The notes beneath the pieces were generated by a model. That model was not told where the DNA came from. It was given only the letters and a program-made list of their open reading frames with translations, and did not search any database. Positions 39,154 through 50,299 of a DNA stretch of 64,000 nt are shown one piece after another. The position numbers were made by a program, and so were the translations under genes. This DNA is from Branchiostoma belcheri (lineage: Eukaryota > Chordata > Leptocardii > Amphioxiformes > Branchiostomatidae). Numbering within the stretch: position 1 is the first letter of the stretch; the number at the start of each line of letters is the position of its first letter. Location: positions 439,338-503,337 of the forward strand of contig NW_017802880.1 of the NCBI RefSeq assembly GCF_001625305.1, given 5' to 3'.

Positions 39154-39542
39154 TTTAAAGTTAAAACTTTTGGTCCAACACAAAAAGTTCTCTCACTTAG
39201 AGCTTTAGACCAGTCACTCTGGTCTTCCTCTGAGTCAGTAGACTGACCCAGTGACATGTCATGTAGTTCTTTGAAGTGTGACGTCAACACTGGGTCAAAG
39301 GTATCTGGTAGACCAGCTGTCATTGAACCGTGACGGGGGCCGACATCGTCTACAAGATACTTTTGACCCAGTGTTGACGTCACACTTCAAAGAAGTCACG
39401 TGACAAGCCTCACTGGGTCAGTCTACTGAGGAAGACCAGAGTGACTAGTCGAAAGCTCTAGGTGAGAGAATTTTTGTGTTGGACCGAAAGTTTTAACTTT
39501 AAACATGTAACTACCAACACAGATGAACTTTCATGATCATTA
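39154..39542. mobile_element. Palindromic element P with Penelope-like coding trace
   Basis: Arms GTTAAAACTTTTGGTCCAAC...CACTCTGGTCTTCCTC and their inverse at 39425-39504. AACCTCCTCTCTG occurs on both sides (39141-39153, 39543-39555); the right copy forms part of the pyrimidine tract of exon 21. In the middle (39313-39390) a frame reads L-S-L-N-R-D-G-G-R, the C-terminal motif of Penelope-like proteins. Confidence 0.75.
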
Positions 39543-39564
39543 AACCTCCTCTCTGCTTGTCCAG

Positions 39565-39750
39565 AGTTCATTGACCTGCTGCCTAGCCTCCAGCTGATGT
39601 CCCAGGACGAGATTGTGGACATGTCCGAGGGCGCGGCGGTCGTCGACTTCCGACTGGACGTCACGGTCGTCCTCAACAACGTGGACGGCTTCTTTCAGAT
39701 CCCGGAGGACAAAGATGGCAGCCATTTTGAATTCCAGCTGTATGTTTCAG
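39565..39750 (+). CDS. Exon 21: first part of module M8
   Basis: Acceptor CTGCTTGTCCAG and donor GTACCAAC bound 186 bp, phase 1 on both sides. It encodes F-I-D-L-L-P-S-L-Q-L, V-V-D-F-R-L-D-V-T-V-V-L-N-N, and F-E-F-Q-L-Y-V-S, the Y-L-S equivalent. Here the intron follows that strand. Its acceptor tract is a transposon target duplication. Confidence 0.88.
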
Positions 39751-39796
39751 GTACCAACAACATTATTCTGGTAAAATTTCTTAAAATTAGCCTTAA

Positions 39797-40600
39797 AGGA
39801 GTACTAACCTCCAGAAGGGGTTGCTATATTCCGACAGGCATTAATTTTAGGAAGTGAAAAATGCATATTACTTTACAGTATACAATTAAATGCCCATTTT
39901 GCGCTCAAGTCTTAAAACGCATCGAATCCAGGACAAACTCTCCAAATACCCTCAAAACTATCCCAGAATACACCACGCTACCCCATTGGTGTCTATGTTT
40001 TAAACAAAAAGTTACGTTACAGACTTTATTTCAGGGGCGATAAGAAAAATTCCTACCGTTTTGTGTTATTTGGTATCTTACAAACCATTGCCTTTCTTGA
40101 TGTCCTTATCGCCCCTTATTTATGCCGAAATATAGACGATGAAAACAACGGCGTAATCTAATTATCTTTTCCATAAGTGGCGTAATCTAATTATTTGTTC
40201 AATTAATACTTACATGCAAATAAGTTGAGAAAATCAAAACACGCAGGATGAAACTGGCGCTCACTGCATTAGACATCCTCATATAATAGTATTCAAACCA
40301 CAGGTCAAGCAAAGTAAAGCAAGTAATTTCTCAATAATCAGCTTGTTAATGTGCTTGTCTCCTACCATTTTCGGCGAAAAATGTTAATGTTGACCTGAAG
40401 TGTATGAGTATTGCGTAAGCCAGAGTTCCCGGATGTATCAATTGTGGTTCAGCATGGGGAAATTTGATATTGATATCGCTTTACAAACATGCGCCGCGCA
40501 AGTCGTACAAGCGAAATTATGTAAAAAGTCGGCTAGTTATGTATTCATCGCAGCATGATGTATCGAAAAATAGCACTTCCTTCTGGAGGTTAGTACTCCT
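39797..40600. mobile_element. Inverted-terminal element V (AGGAGTACTAACCTCCAGAA termini)
   Basis: TIRs of about 22 bp are perfect inverses (CTTCTGGAGGTTAGTACTCCT at the right). Flanks are TAA and TTA. About 800 bp, AT-rich, no coding sequence. It abuts the next MITE with only TTAA between them. Confidence 0.8.
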
Positions 40601-40604
40601 TTAA

Positions 40605-40967
40605 AGGCTCCAATGCAGTTTTTAGGGCTTGGAAACCCGATTTTTCAAAATCAATAGTCTTGTCACTTATCCACATACTGAGTTGAAACCACACTATCCC
40701 AATGTATATTGACCCTAAAAGAGCAATACCCAAAATTCTGACAGAAAATGGCTGCTGGAATTGCCCTGGGATGATTTTTAGGGTACCACCCATAAAATAA
40801 AGGACTCATCTTGGGGCTTGTTTCTGCAGTTATAAATCCCCAAAATATGAAATACTGATTAAAATGTGCTAATAAATGTGACGGAAGCAGTATGTGTCAA
40901 TATCATAAAGATTGCCAGGATTCAGAATATTTCCAGTTTTGCTGCTCTGAAATCGCATTGGATGCCT
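40605..40967. mobile_element. MITE, family X, TAA duplication
   Basis: AGGCTCCAATGCAG and GCATTGGATGCCT, TAA on both sides (40602-40604, 40968-40970). Very similar to 34912-35244. Confidence 0.8.
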
Positions 40968-41197
40968 TAAATTTTAAGGATGTATATGAACTAGCACTTT
41001 GAGACTTCAGCAAGTCTTTTGTCGATTTTCTCTAGTACATACATCCTTGAAGCAAGGACTAAGCGGTTAAGGAGGTACATGATTGTATACATTACGTAGA
41101 AGAAGACAGCTACTTTGCTTGGTAAATGTATAAAGGTACACCCAGCAGCAATGACAGTTCCACAGTGTAAATGTTTTATTGTCCTTTATCCACACAG

Positions 41198-41290
41198 CAA
41201 ACAAGGAGATCACGACTGATGACACTCTGATCCCGTACATGCCATCAGAGGATGCCCTGAACCAACTGAGAGAAGAAATGATGTTTTCTG
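41198..41290 (+). CDS. Exon 22: middle of module M8
   Basis: Acceptor TTTATCCACACAG and donor GTAAACTG bound 93 bp, phase 1 on both sides. It encodes N-K-E-I-T-T-D-D-T-L-I-P-Y-M, the acidic stretch that follows Y-L-S in other modules, and L-R-E-E-M-M-F-S. Confidence 0.83.
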
Positions 41291-41318
41291 GTAAACTGAC
41301 ACATAGAATACCACACGG

Positions 41319-41656
41319 TAGTGATGCTCAGGCGGTTCACTGGACTTGGATCCAGACTTGTAAGAATGTTTAGGTTCAAGTCCAAAAAAACCTAAAAGTC
41401 AAGAACCGGACTTATTACCATAAAAGACCATTTCACATACCCCTTTTCTTTCCAAACCACCTTAAACCTTCCGTAGATTGTAAAATCTTTGCTACAAAAT
41501 GAAGAAAACATTGCCATTGGGCATCGTCAAGTACCGGCCTCCATGTTATGTAGACAAAGTTTCACCCAGACAACATTGCAAGTCTGGAACTGAACCTAAA
41601 CCTCTGGACTTGAATCCGGACCTGAACCTAAAATTGGGTTTAGGTATGCATCACTA
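41319..41656. mobile_element. hAT-like MITE H (TAGTGATGC termini)
   Basis: TAGTGATGC and GCATCACTA ends. The interior consists of repeated AAGTCCxGA and CCTAAAC words. Flanks CCACACGG and CTTTACGG agree at 5 of 8 positions. Copies are at 44391-44763 and 48943-49323; the last has a perfect 8-bp duplication. Confidence 0.65.
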
Positions 41657-41830
41657 CTTTACGGTGTATTCCGTATCGCCCGAGGTGTACCAGCCCGACC
41701 ACAGGTCGGATTGCTCAAAGACCGGAGGGAGATCCGATCCGCGGGAGGGCTGGGACCAAGGGTGATGCAGAATACACCGTATTGTATTTTTATCTATTAA
41801 GTTTGTCATACCCACCTTCGAAAACAATGC
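41657..41830. repeat. Fragment of hairpin-rich element W
   Basis: GGTGTATTCCGTATCGCCCG and its inverse GGTGATGCAGAATACACC form a long hairpin, as in 57131-57330 and 59512-59600. AAGTTTGTCATACCCACC follows. Confidence 0.55.
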
Positions 41831-42254
41831 AAAATGTGATGAAAAAATGTAACGGCATCAATTCCAACATCTGAATTTGATGTTCAAAGTTTTGAAAGCA
41901 GCGCACTCAGTGTGCGTGAAAGGCATTCTAATTATTCTATGGACCATTTGGAACCCGGGTTGTACGCTTTAAGAACTCCGGGCCATACCGCTAGTTATCA
42001 CACGGGTGAATGTATTGTGGCCCAGGTATGACGTGTAGATTAGAATTTCAATTCAGACCTTTGACTGAACTGCTGTAATTTTTGCTTCCATGTGCATGTA
42101 TGAAAATGTACCACTTGCATTTAGTGCCAAAAAAATTGGGGCTGAGCAGGTATTTCTCATTTCTACCTTCATCTTACCTGCACCATGAGAGCAGGTATGC
42201 AGAAAAAATCATTTTGACCCCTGTATATGGATTTTTTTCTGAAAGTTTATTATG

Positions 42255-42430
42255 TTTACAGAAGCAAAACGTAATAATATATCTTGTTTTTGCTCAGTTT
42301 CCTCTTCTCCAAACACAAAAGGTCAATGACCTGGGCCAGTCATTCTATCACCATGGTAACTAGTGTTGGGTTACATGGTGTTGCAATTTTATAGCAGGAG
42401 GGATTTAGACTCCTGTCACCATATAATATA
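42255..42430 (+). repeat. Dispersed repeat S, copy 3
   Basis: GTTTTTGCTCAGTTTCCTCTT, CACAAAAGGTCAATGACC and ATCACCATGGTAACTAGTGT match 58496-58680 closely. Confidence 0.55.
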
Positions 42431-43053
42431 TGAATGTGTCTGAGTAGGAATTGACAGAGCAGATTATGCAACAGTAAACATGATATGCATTTGCTTTCAA
42501 ATTATTGCAGATGTTACCTTTCTAGTTAATATCCCTTTTCATTTTTACCTCAGGGGGAGGAGACATCCTTCCGCAAAAGGGTTTTGTGAGAGAATTAGAT
42601 TTTCATGTTTGCAGCTGTTTCTCACGTTTGGGTGGACGGATTTTTTCGGGACTTGGTGTATGTTTTGCTATTGGGCTGTAGATGATGCACGTTCTTTTGT
42701 TTTTATTGTATGTTTTTGGGCGTGAAAATGGTGCCTTTTGGTGGCCCCAGAACACCCCTTTGAGCGTGAAAATGGTCGCGACCATTGACCTTTGGCGTGT
42801 TCAAGCTATTTTTGGTCTGGTCCACGTATATGACCACTCGCAAAGAGGGGTGTCCGGTCTCAATAAATTCTTTGTTTAAATCCCTAGTCCTGCGGCGCGC
42901 AATGATTGTTGTTGTGCACATGCATCTTCTCTAATACATAAAATTCAACACCATCAACTATACATAACAAATTACATATAAAAATATACACTTAAAAGCC
43001 CGGAGGTATAAAATCTCAGCTTTTACTTGTTAAATTTGCTTTTTCTGTTGCAG
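42431..43053. other. End of intron 22, no recognised feature
   Basis: Mixed-composition intron. A short GGCGTGAAAATGGTG/GAGCGTGAAAATGGTC repetition near 42720-42775 is the only local structure noticed. Confidence 0.35.
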
Positions 43054-43257
43054 GAACACTGCATCTTGGATCTGATGACCTGGTCTTTGATGTGGACGTC
43101 ATCAGGAGGTACTGTCACAACACGGATCCAGCCTTCTTCGCTGCGATCATTGACACGAGGAGCGAGGGCGCGTACGACGGGAAGATCGGGCAGGTGGGCG
43201 AGCGTGACGAGACCAACAACATCCAGGCTGTGGTCGTGAACTTCAGGAACTGTCCAG
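43054..43257 (+). CDS. Exon 23: C-terminal part of module M8
   Basis: Acceptor TTTTTCTGTTGCAG and donor GTGGGGGA bound 204 bp, phase 1 on both sides. It encodes L-V-F-D-V-D-V-I-R-R-Y-C-H-N (Cys), F-F-A-A-I-I-D-T-R, G-E-R-D-E-T-N-N-I-Q-A-V-V-V (the E-x-x-E-x-N-N turn) and F-R-N-C-P. GC content is high. Confidence 0.92.
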
Positions 43258-44082
43258 GTGGGGGATTCTGTGTTGCTTCTGACAATCTTTGCCACAGCGT
43301 GAGAAGTGGTATTTCCCCATGACAAAAAATGTTGGGTATTAAAAGTCTGGTGATGGCTACTTTTGACATCTCATGCCAGGCAACCACTACCATGCAGACT
43401 TACCTAACATACAATGTATATCACTGTTCTTTATAGGCATCCACTCCAAGTTTTACCTGGGAACTTTTACCCCCGTAAACTTTTGAAAAATGAACCTTCT
43501 GAAATGGCATTTCCTGCGATTTTGAGAGGATTTCAAAGGGAAAATCAGAGATAACTTCCTATTTAATGACAAAGTAGGCAGTTTTTCTCCGATTCCAGCT
43601 GGTGACACGAATCAGTCCATCTAAAGAGAAATCTTGGACCTTTAGATAAAAAGTGAACCAAAAAGTGGACCTTTGAGCCTTGTTGGGGGGTTCGTCCGAA
43701 CAACCCTGGCTAGCGCTATGGGCATGATTATAGCTAACCTAGAGTTAGAATACACAGGGCACACTTCACTAAAAGTGGGATTTACATGTACCAACTAATT
43801 AATACAGACAGAAAATCTCTACTCTGGTACAGTTTATTTCCCAAAGTAAACCTAAATAGACTTACATTGTACTTGACGTGATTTATTGTCATTGGGTGTA
43901 CAGTGTATGAGACCACATATACAGGGCTTGGTTACATGCACATACATGTACACCATGGTATTATCACACAATCACAAACTTAGTACATTCTTGGTATAGT
44001 CGTGCATGTGTTTTAAGGTCCTGACAATAGTGGTTGTTAATTTCACGGTGTCTGAAACATTAACCATTTTCTGCCTGAGCAG
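43258..44082. other. Intron 23, no recognised repeat
   Basis: 825 bp of intronic sequence with no TIR, SINE box or tandem array that I could support. Confidence 0.4.
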
Positions 44083-44168
44083 CTGCCATGGATGTGGCCA
44101 TAGACGACTTCTCAGTCACCAAGTTCTCCAGTGTTGAACTCGGAGAGGACATGGATCTAATGCTGAAG
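44083..44168 (+). CDS. Exon 24: opening of module M9
   Basis: Acceptor TTTTCTGCCTGAGCAG and donor GTTAGTTG bound 86 bp, phase 1 in and phase 0 out. It encodes M-D-V-A-I-D-D-F-S-V-T-K-F and D-M-D-L-M-L-K. The opening of this module is split by an extra phase-0 intron, at a position also used in M13. Confidence 0.8.
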
Positions 44169-44390
44169 GTTAGTTGATTTCCTTCATACTGTTGTTAAAT
44201 TTTTTACCCCATTGTTTTTCACCTGTCTTTTGCATCTGTTTTGGTCTTTTATAATCATCTTTTGTATGAAATTTTGTTCGTACAATTGAATTTTATTTAA
44301 CTAGTATTATTTATGATCTCCTACATTGTAGTATGTTTGTCTGTCATTGAAAATCGGTTTTGGAAATCAGTTTTGTTCAGCTGATGTGCT

Positions 44391-44763
44391 TAGTGATGCA
44401 TACCTAAACCCAATTTCAGGTTCAGGTCCGGATTCAAGTCCAGAGGTTTAGGTTCATAGGTTCTAAACCCATGGCATATACAAAATTGCATGTTGGCAAC
44501 CATGCTGTCTGGGTGAAACTTTGGCCACATAACATGCAGGCCGATACTTGACGATGCCCGATGGCCATGTTTTCTTCATTTTGCAACAAAGATTTTGCAA
44601 TCTACGGAAGGTTTTAGGTGGTTTGGAAAGAAAAGGGGTATGTGAAATGGTCTTTTATGATAATAAGTCCGGACTCGGTTCTTGACTTTTAGGTTTTTTT
44701 TACTTAAACCTAAACATTCTTACAAGTCCGGATCCAAGTCCAGTGAACCGGTATGCATCACTA
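44391..44763. mobile_element. hAT-like MITE H, opposite orientation
   Basis: TAGTGATGCATACCTAAACC and the inverse GGTATGCATCACTA. The interior is the reverse complement of 41319-41656. No clean 8-bp duplication could be read. Confidence 0.65.
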
Positions 44764-44826
44764 GATCATGTGCTACCCATGTTTTGAAGAGTGACTATTT
44801 GTAACAAACAAACATGTCTGTATCCT

Positions 44827-45088
44827 ATCTTGAAAGTTCATCTGTGTTGGTAGAAATCATTATGAAGCAAGTTTAAATTCCAATTTCCAACACAAGAAAT
44901 TGGACTCACACAAATTTTTGACTGTACAACTCCAGTCTTTGTCAAGGAATGAGCAATCCACTGACATCACGAAAGCAGTGGATTGCTCATTCCTTGACAA
45001 AGACTGGAGTTGTACAGTCAGAAATTTGGGTGAGTCCAATTTCTTGTGTTGGAAATTGAAATTTAAACTTTCTTCATAATGACTCTGA
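44827..45088. mobile_element. Palindromic element P, near-perfect inverted repeat
   Basis: Two arms of about 110 bp (ATTTCCAACACAAGAAATTG...GGAATGAGCAATCCACTG and inverse) are separated by about 12 bp. CTGTATCCT flanks both sides (44818-44826, 45089-45097). The right duplication lies within the last 17 bp of intron 24, directly before the exon 25 acceptor. Confidence 0.8.
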
Positions 45089-45105
45089 CTGTATCCTGTG
45101 CACAG

Positions 45106-45223
45106 ATGTCAGTCATCCTAGTGGGCACCAACAGCAGACTTCCCAACATGGCCAGGGAGGTGGGGCACAACAATTATGACATCAAGTTTTACCTTTCTGA
45201 AGATGAGCACATCACTGAAGAAG
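45106..45223 (+). CDS. Exon 25: second part of module M9
   Basis: Acceptor CTGTATCCTGTGCACAG and donor GTAAGTGC bound 118 bp, phase 0 in and phase 1 out. It encodes M-S-V-I-L-V-G-T-N, then N-N-Y-D-I-K-F-Y-L-S-E-D-E-H-I-T-E-E, a textbook F-Y-L-S-E-D segment. Confidence 0.9.
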
Positions 45224-45494
45224 GTAAGTGCAATAATTATTGCAAGTCTTAATGTAAGGTGCAAACTGAAAGAAACTTTATGTATAGAAAACTTACAGTT
45301 ATAAGCGACAAATGTGTAGTTCTTGGCACACCAAATCTGTAGTGTCCTCATCAATGTTAGGACATGTTCAGTCTGTTACGTTGTACAATATCATGTATGC
45401 TAGTTTGGTTCAATATATTGTCAAATTATAATTGAGCAGTAGTAAGTTAGGACCATTTCTTACAGGGATATAGTTTCCTTTTTTTTTGCCTGCT

Positions 45495-45787
45495 TTTTTT
45501 TCTAATTTTAACATCATTTTCCCCCAAAACAGGGGTTAGACGTGCTCGTACCAAGCTTAAGTGCAAGTCTTGTTTTGAAGCAAGATTTTTACGGCAGGAT
45601 GCCCTTCCTTACGCCCTAGCAGGGTCCATGAACCCTCTAACTGAGGGGGGAAATACGTGTTAAGTGCCTTTCCCAAGGGCACAACGTCTGGTTGCATGTC
45701 CGGACATGTCTGGGTCCAACTCTGGGGATTGGACCTGAGTCTCCTTGCTTGACAGTCGGATACACTACCAATACACCACACAGATGC
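45495..45787 (-). mobile_element. SINE-A, antisense
   Basis: Same organisation as 22437-22732, including GGGGTTAGACGTGCT, ATTTTTACGGCxGGATGC, GTGCCTTTCCCAAGGGCACA and a tRNA-like head on the right. It ends 35 bp before exon 26. Confidence 0.7.
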
Positions 45788-45822
45788 TTGTAAGTCGTAT
45801 CTGTTCTAATTGTCATTTTCAG

Positions 45823-45991
45823 ACCTACAGCTGCCCTATCATGTGGACGCCATCCACCAGTTGAAGGAGGGGGTCGCAGCTCCACTGATTGAGCATGATG
45901 CCAAGGTTGTGACCTATGACCTGAGTTCAGGCAAAAACAACAACCCTTCCATCTCTGTGCCCTTGAACCCTGACCTCTGTGGGAAAGTTGT
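45823..45991 (+). CDS. Exon 26: third part of module M9
   Basis: Acceptor TTGTCATTTTCAG and donor GTAAGTAG bound 169 bp, phase 1 in and phase 2 out. It encodes D-L-Q-L-P-Y-H-V-D-A-I, N-N-N-P-S-I-S-V-P-L and D-L-C-G-K-V-V. The intron cuts right after the C-G pair, as in M5 and M12 (all phase 2). Confidence 0.88.
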
Positions 45992-46429
45992 GTAAGTAGC
46001 AAAAGGTTGTGAGAAGAATCAACTGTTCTGTATCTGTATCTGTATCAATTTGGTATATTATAACCACCCTCCTGCATAATACACCTTCGCAGGCACGAGG
46101 CTTGGCAGCAGCTGGCTATATTACACCAAATGACTTGTCACACCTAACCCTTGAACATCTACCTCTAAACATCAATGTTTAAAACTACATGTATCTAATG
46201 ACAATGCCCCTACTGTAGTTGGTGACAGCGTGTTGCACTCTGTGATAGTTCTATAGAACTATCATAGGAAAGAATTAATTTCTGAACACCTCAATCCTTG
46301 GTTGATAACTCTGGTACTTGAAGGCATGGCTATTTCTTGCTCTTTTCTGAGCTGGTTTTAGGTAAATGTAGTACTGTAGTTGGTTGGTTAGTCCACCTTT
46401 TATTAGTCGTTTTGTACTGTATCAACTGT

Positions 46430-46800
46430 AACAGCTCTGGTAGTATTTGAACAGTTTCTTTGGTAAAATGATGTGACAGTGATGTTTTACCAGCTTGCCA
46501 TCAAAACCTGAGTGTTTTAGTTGCTTTGTCCTCTATTTGGACGGAGACTTGGCATAAAAAATAGGTTTGGATAATCAGGCTATTTGCAGAGAGAACAAAA
46601 GAGGCTCTGCAGCTAAAATAGGTTTGGATATTAGGCTATTTGCAGAGAGAACAAAAGAGACTCCGCAGCTAAAATAGGTGTGGATATTAGGCCATTTGCA
46701 GAGAGAATGAAAGAGACTACACAGCCAAAATAGGTTTGGATACGTTCCTAATGTCTTGCAACATGGATGGCATGTTCAGCACCAAGGAGAGGAAAGCAAA
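46430..46800. repeat. Dispersed repeat Z with three tandem 62-68 bp units
   Basis: GGCTATTTGCAGAGAGAAC, AAAGAGxCTCxGCAGC and AAAATAGGTxTGGATAxTAGG repeat three times between about 46560 and 46740. The copy at 38655-38960 has one unit. Confidence 0.7.
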
Positions 46801-47238
46801 AGCTTTGGTTGCTGTTATGTGATAAAATGGTCCTGTAGCATCTGCTCTTGCTCTTCTCAAGCCATTGATTTGACTAAAAATGTGCTTGGTGATGTTCATG
46901 ATACAATATCTTTCTTTATTTATTTCAGGCATAATTTCAGGCACAATGACAGCAATAAAAAATATGTCTATAAGAACAGTCTGGCCCAGATATTTCGGAA
47001 GAATCAGATTTGAGAACAGATTGGATAATGTTATTTGAGGACCTGAACAGACAGGAAATGAAAGAATAACATTCATTGTTTGCGCCATGCAGCATCGAAT
47101 GTGTCCGTCCTATCGTAAACAAACATTTCACTGGCACTGCAAAATCTGGGTAGTGACATTCTGATGCGAAAACAGTTGTTGTAAGCAACTCAACACTTGT
47201 ACTGAATTCCCTGAATTCATTTGTTTTACTTTTGTCAG

Positions 47239-47330
47239 GTATATTGGAGTGGAAGTCGTGGCACTGACATTCACAGATGCCTACCTGAAGAACAACAAAG
47301 CCGTGCAGAGGGTTACAGTGTTGTGCACAG
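47239..47330 (+). CDS. Exon 27: C-terminal end of module M9
   Basis: Acceptor TTTACTTTTGTCAG and donor GTAGTTAA bound 92 bp, phase 2 in and phase 1 out. It encodes Y-I-G-V-E-V-V-A-L-T-F, L-K-N-N-K-A-V (N-N turn) and V-T-V-L-C-T. M9 is the only module in four exons. Confidence 0.88.
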
Positions 47331-47353
47331 GTAGTTAACAGTCTCTTTACTTT

Positions 47354-47626
47354 CATGAAAGTTCATCTGTGTTGGTAGTTACATGTTTAGAGTTAAAACT
47401 TTTGGTGCAACACAAAAAAGTTCTCTCACCTAGAGTTTTCGACCAGTCACTCTGGTCTTCCTCAGTAGACTGACCCAGTGAAGCTTTGACCCAGTGTTGA
47501 CGTCACACTTCAAAGAAGCCACGTGACAAGCCTCACTGGGTCAGTCTACTGAGGAAGACCAGAGTGACTGGTCGAAAGCTCTAGGTGAGAAAACTTTTTT
47601 GTGTTGGACCAAAAGTTTTAACTTTA
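47354..47626. mobile_element. Palindromic element P, 17-bp target duplication
   Basis: AACAGTCTCTTTACTTT occurs at 47337-47353 and 47627-47643. Arms of about 95 bp (AAAACTTTTGGTGCAACAC...CACTCTGGTCTTCCTCAG and inverse) flank a centre with TGACGTCACAC. The left duplication starts 7 bp after the exon 27 donor. Confidence 0.85.
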
Positions 47627-47643
47627 AACAGTCTCTTTACTTT

Positions 47644-48468
47644 TACAGTTTGGTACCATCAATAGTAGAATCCATTTCTCTGTTTGATGTCTTGTAGTCC
47701 TATATGATAAGAAGCTTTTGCTGTCTTGTACATCTTATTGTTTGAGCAATCTTACTGTACAACTGACTTCCTTATACTGGCCCTCTCTTAGGTACTGCTT
47801 TGCTACCCTTTCTCTTCTCGAGATGGTAAGCATGTCTTCTTTCTATGCTCTAAACATTGAACTTGCTAGCTTGTTACATGTATGTCTTTTAGCTTGTAGA
47901 GCAATGCTGCATGCAAAAAATTAACAAAAATTGTTTATATGGGGTAAAATTGATGCATTAGAAGGGGACAATTGTACTGTTCCTTGCAGTTATAATTGTT
48001 GTGTCATCAAGTTTTTTTTGGTGCTCAAAAATCTGATGTGAATCATGATTTTCTTAACCTTTGTCCTGCTGGCATTTTTTATACAATATTTTTCAATAAT
48101 TTCTCAATCAGGTCATAGACCTCCGACTTTTTTTGCCCTGCGGTAGCATAGTTACTTCAGAATCTGTATTTATTACATTTCGCTGCGGTGTGATGCGTTG
48201 CACGAGAAATACCCCCAAATTGTACCTATATCCAGAGTATTATATAGATGGTACTGTATGTGCAGAACAACAATTGTTGGGCTTTGCAGTATAAGGTTAA
48301 ATTAAAATGATATCATTGCTTTTGAACTGTTTATCTTGTGCATTATCATAATTCTTTATTGTGATGATCAGAAGGACATTGTACTAGCTAGATGATGTGA
48401 ACACAAACCATACCTACTGTACCGTTGGAAGTTTTGAATCTACATTTTTGTTTAAATAGCAATTAAGT
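47644..48468. other. Intron 27 segment, no recognised feature
   Basis: About 0.8 kb of AT-rich sequence with no recognised repeat family or coding motif. Confidence 0.35.
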
Positions 48469-48469
48469 T

Positions 48470-49484
48470 CTTTTGGTCACAACCATTTATTTTTCACGAG
48501 CCGACATTGTGATGACCGTCTGTCATCTTCATCAGGGCAATTCTGACTGGTTTACTGTGTACTGACGCTAGATGTTACTTGGTGCATAGTGCACTAAAGG
48601 TGTTACATGGTTCACAGTGCACTGTTAGATAGTCTACTTAAGCTAGTTTTTACTGTTAACGAATGCATTTCCAAACGTAGTGCAATTGTGACATGCATTG
48701 TTACAGCATAGGCCCATATGCGGTTCCAAATGTAAAGTGTTTCATAAGGTATAGAATTTTCTTCTTACACAACCATAGAGTTTCTCACCTGCTTACGTTT
48801 CGATGTCTATCAGTTTCTATTATATAAAATTTGTTAACTAACAATACTGAGCTATCGCAGTCCCAAGTAGAAATTATTGTTCAAGTATTGTCACATACGC
48901 ATTGTTAGAAATCACAATACAGTCGAACCTGTCTATAGTGGTTAGTGCTGTGTACCTAAACCCACATTTAGGTTCAGGTCCAGATTCAAGTCCAGAGGTT
49001 TAGGTTCAGTTCCGGACTTGTAAGTCCAGACCTAAACCCATGTGTTGGCAACCTTGCAATATTGTCTGGGTAAAACTTTGGCCACATATAACATGGAGGC
49101 CGGTACTTGATGATGCCCGATGGCAATGTTTTCTTCATTTTGGAGCAAAGATTTTGCAATTTATGGAAGGTTTTAGGCGGTTTGGAAAGAAAAGGGGTAT
49201 GTGAAATGTTTTTTTTTTTTGGTAATAAGTCCGGACTCAGTTCTTGACTTTTAGGCTTTTTTGGACTTGAACCTAAACATTCTTACAAGTCCGGATCCAA
49301 GTCCAGTCCGGTACACAGCACAAATAGTGGTCACTCAAGGGACTGGCCAAATTTGACCACCTTAGACAAGTGACGGTATAGAGAAGGGTGACCGCTAGAC
49401 TAAGCACAGGTTCGACTGTAGTTACAAACAACATACAAAATGTCGGCTCATGAAAAATAAATGGTTGTGATCAAAGAACTTTGC
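48470..49484. mobile_element. Inverted-terminal element Q (about 1 kb) with nested hAT-like MITE
   Basis: Ends GTTCTTTTGGTCACAACCAT...ACGAGCCGACATTGTG and the inverse ATGTCGGCTCATGAAAAATAA...GATCAAAGAAC. Just inside the left end is GATGACCGTCTGTCATCTTC, the antisense form of the Q core at 32542. A family H element (48943-49323) is inserted inside. It ends about 70 bp before exon 28. Confidence 0.6.
48943..49323. mobile_element. hAT-like MITE H, 8-bp duplication ATAGTGGT
   Basis: TAGTGCTGTGTACC and the inverse GGTACACAGCA with ATAGTGGT on both sides (48935-48942, 49324-49331). The host sequence (CTATAGTGGTCACTxxAGGGACTGGCC) recurs near 56170-56240. Confidence 0.8.
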
Positions 49485-49555
49485 TATTCGTTTGTTTACC
49501 AACCTGATGAAATTATTTATGGATACATTTTTGTTTGTTGCCTGTCCTGGTCTAG

Positions 49556-49690
49556 AGGAGAAACTGGCACCTCACAAGATGGAGTTGGAGCTGAGTAATG
49601 CCAAGGTGTGGCCAGGTCTGGACTATCAACTCCACATGGACTTCCTTCTCATGAACCTGGGCTTTCACAACGTGCCTGAAGGAGGATCAG
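49556..49690 (+). CDS. Exon 28: first part of module M10
   Basis: Acceptor TGTCCTGGTCTAG and donor GTGAAACA bound 135 bp, phase 1 on both sides. It encodes H-K-M-E-L-E-L-S-N-A-K-V-W-P-G, the strand L-H-M-D-F-L-L-M-N-L-G (equivalent to V-T-N-T-G) and V-P-E-G-G-S. Confidence 0.88.
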
Positions 49691-50064
49691 GTGAAACAAT
49701 CAATCTTAAGTTTATGAGTTGTACAACTGTAAAGAATTGTTTCAACTGCAAACTTAAAACACTGGAAAAAAATCATTTTGCCTCCTACTACAAAAGTCCC
49801 TGCAAACATAGCTGAATTTACATGCAGTACAGCTTATTAACTAAAGGTAAAAAACACATCGAATTTCAAACCAACCTGGCCCAACTTCCAAATCTTCAAG
49901 ATGTACATGTACAAATGTAGGAATGACTTTTATTATGATTCTTATGTCTGCTTGGAGACTACCAACAAAATGTAAATACAGTACACAGTAAGTACTATTA
50001 GATACTATTTATTAGGCTTGCCACACAAGCCCCCCCCCCCACCACCAATACTTTTGCTCTACTA
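49691..50064. other. Intron 28 first part, no recognised feature
   Basis: AT-rich intron with a short C run (about 50029-50041). Nothing else supported. Confidence 0.35.
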
Positions 50065-50242
50065 AGGCCACACCAACTTAATTTTATGGAAGAGGGGAGG
50101 AGCACTGCAAATTCACCCAATACCAGCTTCCTGTGGTCTAGTACCATTTCTATTTTTGGCCAGAATTATTTTTTATTCACCCGCGCGCACTAGTATGTGG
50201 GGCTTCAGAGGATGTCATCCATAAAATTAAGTCGGTGTGGCC
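50065..50242. mobile_element. Short MITE, family C, TAA duplication
   Basis: GGCCACACCAACTTAATTTTATGG and the inverse ATAAAATTAAGTCGGTGTGGCC, with TAA on both sides. An internally deleted copy of about 178 bp, ending 57 bp before exon 29. Confidence 0.8.
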
Positions 50243-50299
50243 TAACTGACAGGATTTTGACATTCTTACTGACATTTGTTCCACATTTGTTGGTCACAG

